Shown here one piece after another: positions 55,124 through 57,025 of a stretch of DNA of 57,025 nt. Below the pieces are notes generated by a model, which saw only the letters and a program-made list of their open reading frames with translations, was not told the origin of the DNA and did no database searches. Made by a program: the position numbers and the translations under genes. How positions within the stretch are numbered: the stretch's first letter is position 1; each line of letters opens with the position of its first letter. The stretch spans positions 1,972,603 to 2,029,627 of the forward strand of contig BFEA01000004.1 in assembly GCA_003427395.1 (NCBI GenBank), read 5' to 3'. The stretch comes from Chara braunii. Lineage: Eukaryota; Streptophyta; Charophyceae; Charales; Characeae.

Positions 55124-55318
55124 ACCACCAGTACTTGGCCCAGCTAGCGACGCTTTCCCGTTAATGCGCCGCGCCTTTAGGTCTTCGGGGTACCGGACCA
55201 CAATGGCTGGAAGTGCCAGCCAAAAAAAAATTGAAACGGTACCCCGGCGCTTCGACGAAAATTGGCGTGCAGGGGCATTCCAGGCTCGGCATCGATAGCT
55301 GGGCCAAGTACTGGTGGT
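55124..55318. mobile_element. 195-bp MITE with TTAA target duplication, inserted in the LINE RT
   Basis: Both ends begin ACCACCAGTACTTGGCCCAG and continue CTA(G/T)CGA(C/T)GC, an inverted repeat of about 31 bp with two mismatches. TTAA flanks each side (55120-55123, 55319-55322). Removing the element and one TTAA joins RT motifs SISIL and NAPYKILAKV in frame, which proves insertion. An inner inverted pair GGGGTACCG/CGGTACCCC surrounds an A9 run. A TTAA target is typical of piggyBac-type elements; the end sequence is not the usual CCC, so class is open. Confidence 0.88.
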
Positions 55319-55324
55319 TTAAGG

Positions 55325-55640
55325 ATGGATATCGATCGGCCTCCAGTTTCACACGTCCTCCTTTGCCCCCTTCTTATAAAGCAAGACCACATATGCTTCC
55401 GCAAAGCCGTGCGGAAAAGATCCATGCTTAAGTGCCTTGTTATACGTAGCGGTCAGTAAGGTCACGAAGAAGTTGCGGATGTCTTTGTATAATTCGACCG
55501 TCATCCCGATCCAGGCCCGGTGCCTTGAGGCAGGGGCGGTCCACAATGGATCTCTCCACCTCCTCTGCCTTAATCTCTTCATCTAGTGCACAGGTACTTG
55601 CCAGGTCCAACCGATTGCGGATATGCCTCCACACTACTCG
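55325..55640 (-). pseudogene. LINE reverse transcriptase, fingers region, frameshifted
   Basis: EIKAEEVERSIVDRPCLKAP then, after a frame change, GMTVELYKDIRNFFVTLLTA and FPHGFAEAYVVLLYKKGAKE. These match RT motifs 0-1 (K(A)PG.DG; LI.KKG). The next motif SISIL is cut by the MITE at 55318. Confidence 0.8.
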
Positions 55641-55974
55641 CTCCGGCTACTTTGCCATATCCTGCGGAGTCCATTCCTCCTCTTCGGTTAGCAGCTGGCA
55701 GTAGAAATATGTGACGCATTGCAGGATCCCCCTCGTGCTGCGCTGCTTTACCTGATTATCGTCGAAAGGGGGGTGGGGGTCCATTGCTGTCATCAACGGT
55801 GCCACCTTGCGAGTGCCTGCTGTGGCAAAGAACTATCGTGCCATTCGTTCCGCCACTGCAATCCAAACCTCCTTAGTGCGCCTCCCCCAGTCAACCACTT
55901 CCTCCAGGCTCCCGCTGCCATTCTGTCCATCCTCGTGCTGCCTCCACCCACTCGGCCCCCCATTCGCCTTCCAT

Positions 55975-56232
55975 TTACTCCCCCGCTGGACCGCTGTTCA
56001 ATTCCTCCATTCTTTGGCCGTATTCCTCCCCCGTTTGTTGATGCACCAGGTAGCTGCAGCACAGCTGTTTGACCAGCCGTTCCCGCAGCTGCCGGACTGC
56101 CGGTGCAATGTGAGCTAGCAAGTTTTCCTGTGGGCAGTCATTTATCCATTCCTCCCAAAACCGGGCCACCTCGGGCCGAAACTCCGTACTCTTAAAGATC
56201 CTTGCCCGGATCGCCTTCGGGGGGTGACCCAT
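55975..56232 (-). pseudogene. LINE linker between endonuclease and RT
   Basis: Reads HPPKAIRARIFKSTEFRPEV then ARFWEEWINDCPQENLLAHI, typical of the FR....F...W..W segment after the endonuclease in plant LINEs. An in-frame TAG separates it from the SDH unit. Confidence 0.7.
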
Positions 56233-56252
56233 CTACAGCTGTCCCACCGGAT

Positions 56253-56393
56253 AGCTTGCTATCGACGCTGAATGGTCCGACGTTGCCTTGCTTGCTGTTG
56301 ACACTGAATGGTCCGACGTTGCCTAACTTGCTATTGACGCTGAATGGTCCGAGTCGCCTAACTTGTTATTGGCGCTGAATGGTCCGACATCGC
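56253..56393. repeat. 36-bp minisatellite amplifying the LINE endonuclease SDH motif, four copies
   Basis: TGAATGGTCCGA recurs at spacings of 36, 36 and 35 bases. On the minus strand each unit carries TCGGACCATTCAG, coding Ser-Asp-His-Ser, the conserved closing motif of the endonuclease. The unit closest to the linker is in frame with PPKAIRARIFKSTEFRPEV. Confidence 0.85.
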
Positions 56394-56416
56394 CATCGGG
56401 GAAATGTGGGCCTGCT

Positions 56417-56857
56417 CTAGCAACCTCCTTGTCGCATCATTGCATTGCGAAGTGTGAAGGAGTCGGTTCCGGCATGCCTTGCTATGGCAGAGTCCAGCGG
56501 AATGTCCACAACCGAGTTGAAATCCCCTGCTAGTATGATCTTGTTGAGATCTCGGGTCAGGGTCTGCAGCTGCTCCCACATCCTGCATCGCAGCCCAGTC
56601 TCCGTCGGGCCATACACTGTGACCGTGGCCCCTTGGGTCAAAGTATCAGTCTTGAACTTCCCCTCTGAAATGGGGTAGACCAAGATGCAGACCCCCCTTT
56701 TTGTTCCTCGTGCCGGCGTCCATACTTGGTGACTCTTCCACCATAGCACCGGCTCTGCTATCTTGTCGCCATCCAGCTTGGTCTCTTGCCAGCCGATGAC
56801 GTCAATCTGTTTCTGTCTGACCTTCTCCACTGCAATCAGACTCGCTTTCAAACACAC
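56417..56857 (-). pseudogene. LINE endonuclease domain, N-terminally truncated
   Basis: Shows IDVIGWQETKLDGDKI (catalytic Glu), VTVYGPTETGLRCRMWEQLQ and NKIILAGDFNSVVDIPLDSA (GDFN motif), the APE/EEP signature of L1-type LINEs. The first strand (usually ISWNVRG) is absent. The last motif (SDH) is displaced into the neighbouring minisatellite. Confidence 0.85.
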
Positions 56858-57025
56858 TTTTCACACATGTAAACAGTACGCAGCACACTGGCGACATGCG
56901 CCCACTCAAAACTCAGAGATGTGGCTTCAGATACGAGTTCACTCTCAAATGGCTATGGCGACTTCAGCGCCCAAACATCTCACTATTCACATGCACTGGA
57001 TCACCCTGGATATCCCACACGCATC
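56858..57025. other. Right edge: nothing recognised
   Basis: On the minus strand, TGA lies just before the endonuclease frame; no endonuclease N-terminus is visible, so the LINE is probably 5' truncated near here. Confidence 0.4.

Larger units (their letters stand above)
52805..56857 (-). mobile_element. Defective non-LTR retrotransposon (LINE, APE endonuclease + RT + zf-RVT)
   Basis: On the minus strand, in order: APE-type endonuclease (56857-56417), linker (56232-55975), RT fingers (55634-55325), RT motif TQTGFVSGRQ (about 55060-55030), the FADH box with the following KDDLQIFCKYSGVRVNWQKS (about 54960-54820), thumb region (54767-54222), and a zf-RVT-like C-terminus LFVRCPVVRAFWEWWAQEM (about 53395-53335). 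It is broken by frameshifts, a TTAA MITE, a palm deletion and an in-frame TAG near 56233. The N-terminal start of the endonuclease is missing, with a stop directly upstream. In life such elements copy RNA into DNA at a nicked genomic site; this copy cannot. Confidence 0.85.

Overview
The window is nuclear DNA from a eukaryote with large introns. It is most likely a streptophyte alga or an early-diverging land plant that makes flagellated sperm; a Chara-like charophyte fits best, but this is inferred. The main gene encodes a WD40 protein of the plant WDR44-like type, whose match to the land-plant family includes the conserved block before the propeller. Its second intron-nested neighbour is a homologue of the ciliary protein CFAP96, a family absent from flowering plants. 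Introns of 1.2-16.2 kb, long GA/CA/G tracts and dense transposon debris argue against a compact genome.

Layout. Positions 1-2934 are 5' flank with simple repeats. Positions 2935-43295 (+) carry one gene that I resolve into eight GT-AG exons: 2935-6261, 22486-22576, 24180-24337, 28431-28482, 32499-32584, 33800-33893, 37847-37992 and 42456-43295. All phases agree and the product is 1597 residues. Intron 1 (16.2 kb) contains the antisense, intronless CFAP96-like gene (14166-15293), two U6 snRNA pseudogenes, several small inverted-repeat elements and a sequencing-adapter artefact. The other introns hold SINEs, MITEs, a hAT-type element with an 8-bp target duplication, one 70-base assembly gap and many tandem duplications. 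Positions 43296-50500 have no recognisable gene. Positions 50543-51840 hold two MITEs and an LTR-like promoter unit. Positions about 52805-56857 (-) are a dead LINE (endonuclease, reverse transcriptase, zf-RVT order), itself interrupted by a 195-bp TTAA-flanked MITE.

How the parts relate. The two protein-coding genes are nested on opposite strands. WDR44 in animals binds Rab11 and restrains ciliogenesis, and CFAP96 is a ciliary protein, so the pairing is suggestive, but nothing here proves a functional link. The rest of the window is mobile DNA: at least eight copies of one MITE family, several of a second, two hAT-type copies, a tRNA-derived SINE family, a tRNA-Met-like repeat and LINE-type retrocopies. 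I see no CRISPR array, no prokaryotic operon and no convincing new multi-gene system. The most informative items are the nested cilia gene, the dated insertions (8-bp, 9-bp and TTAA target duplications) and a clear library adapter left in the assembly at 7613-7650.
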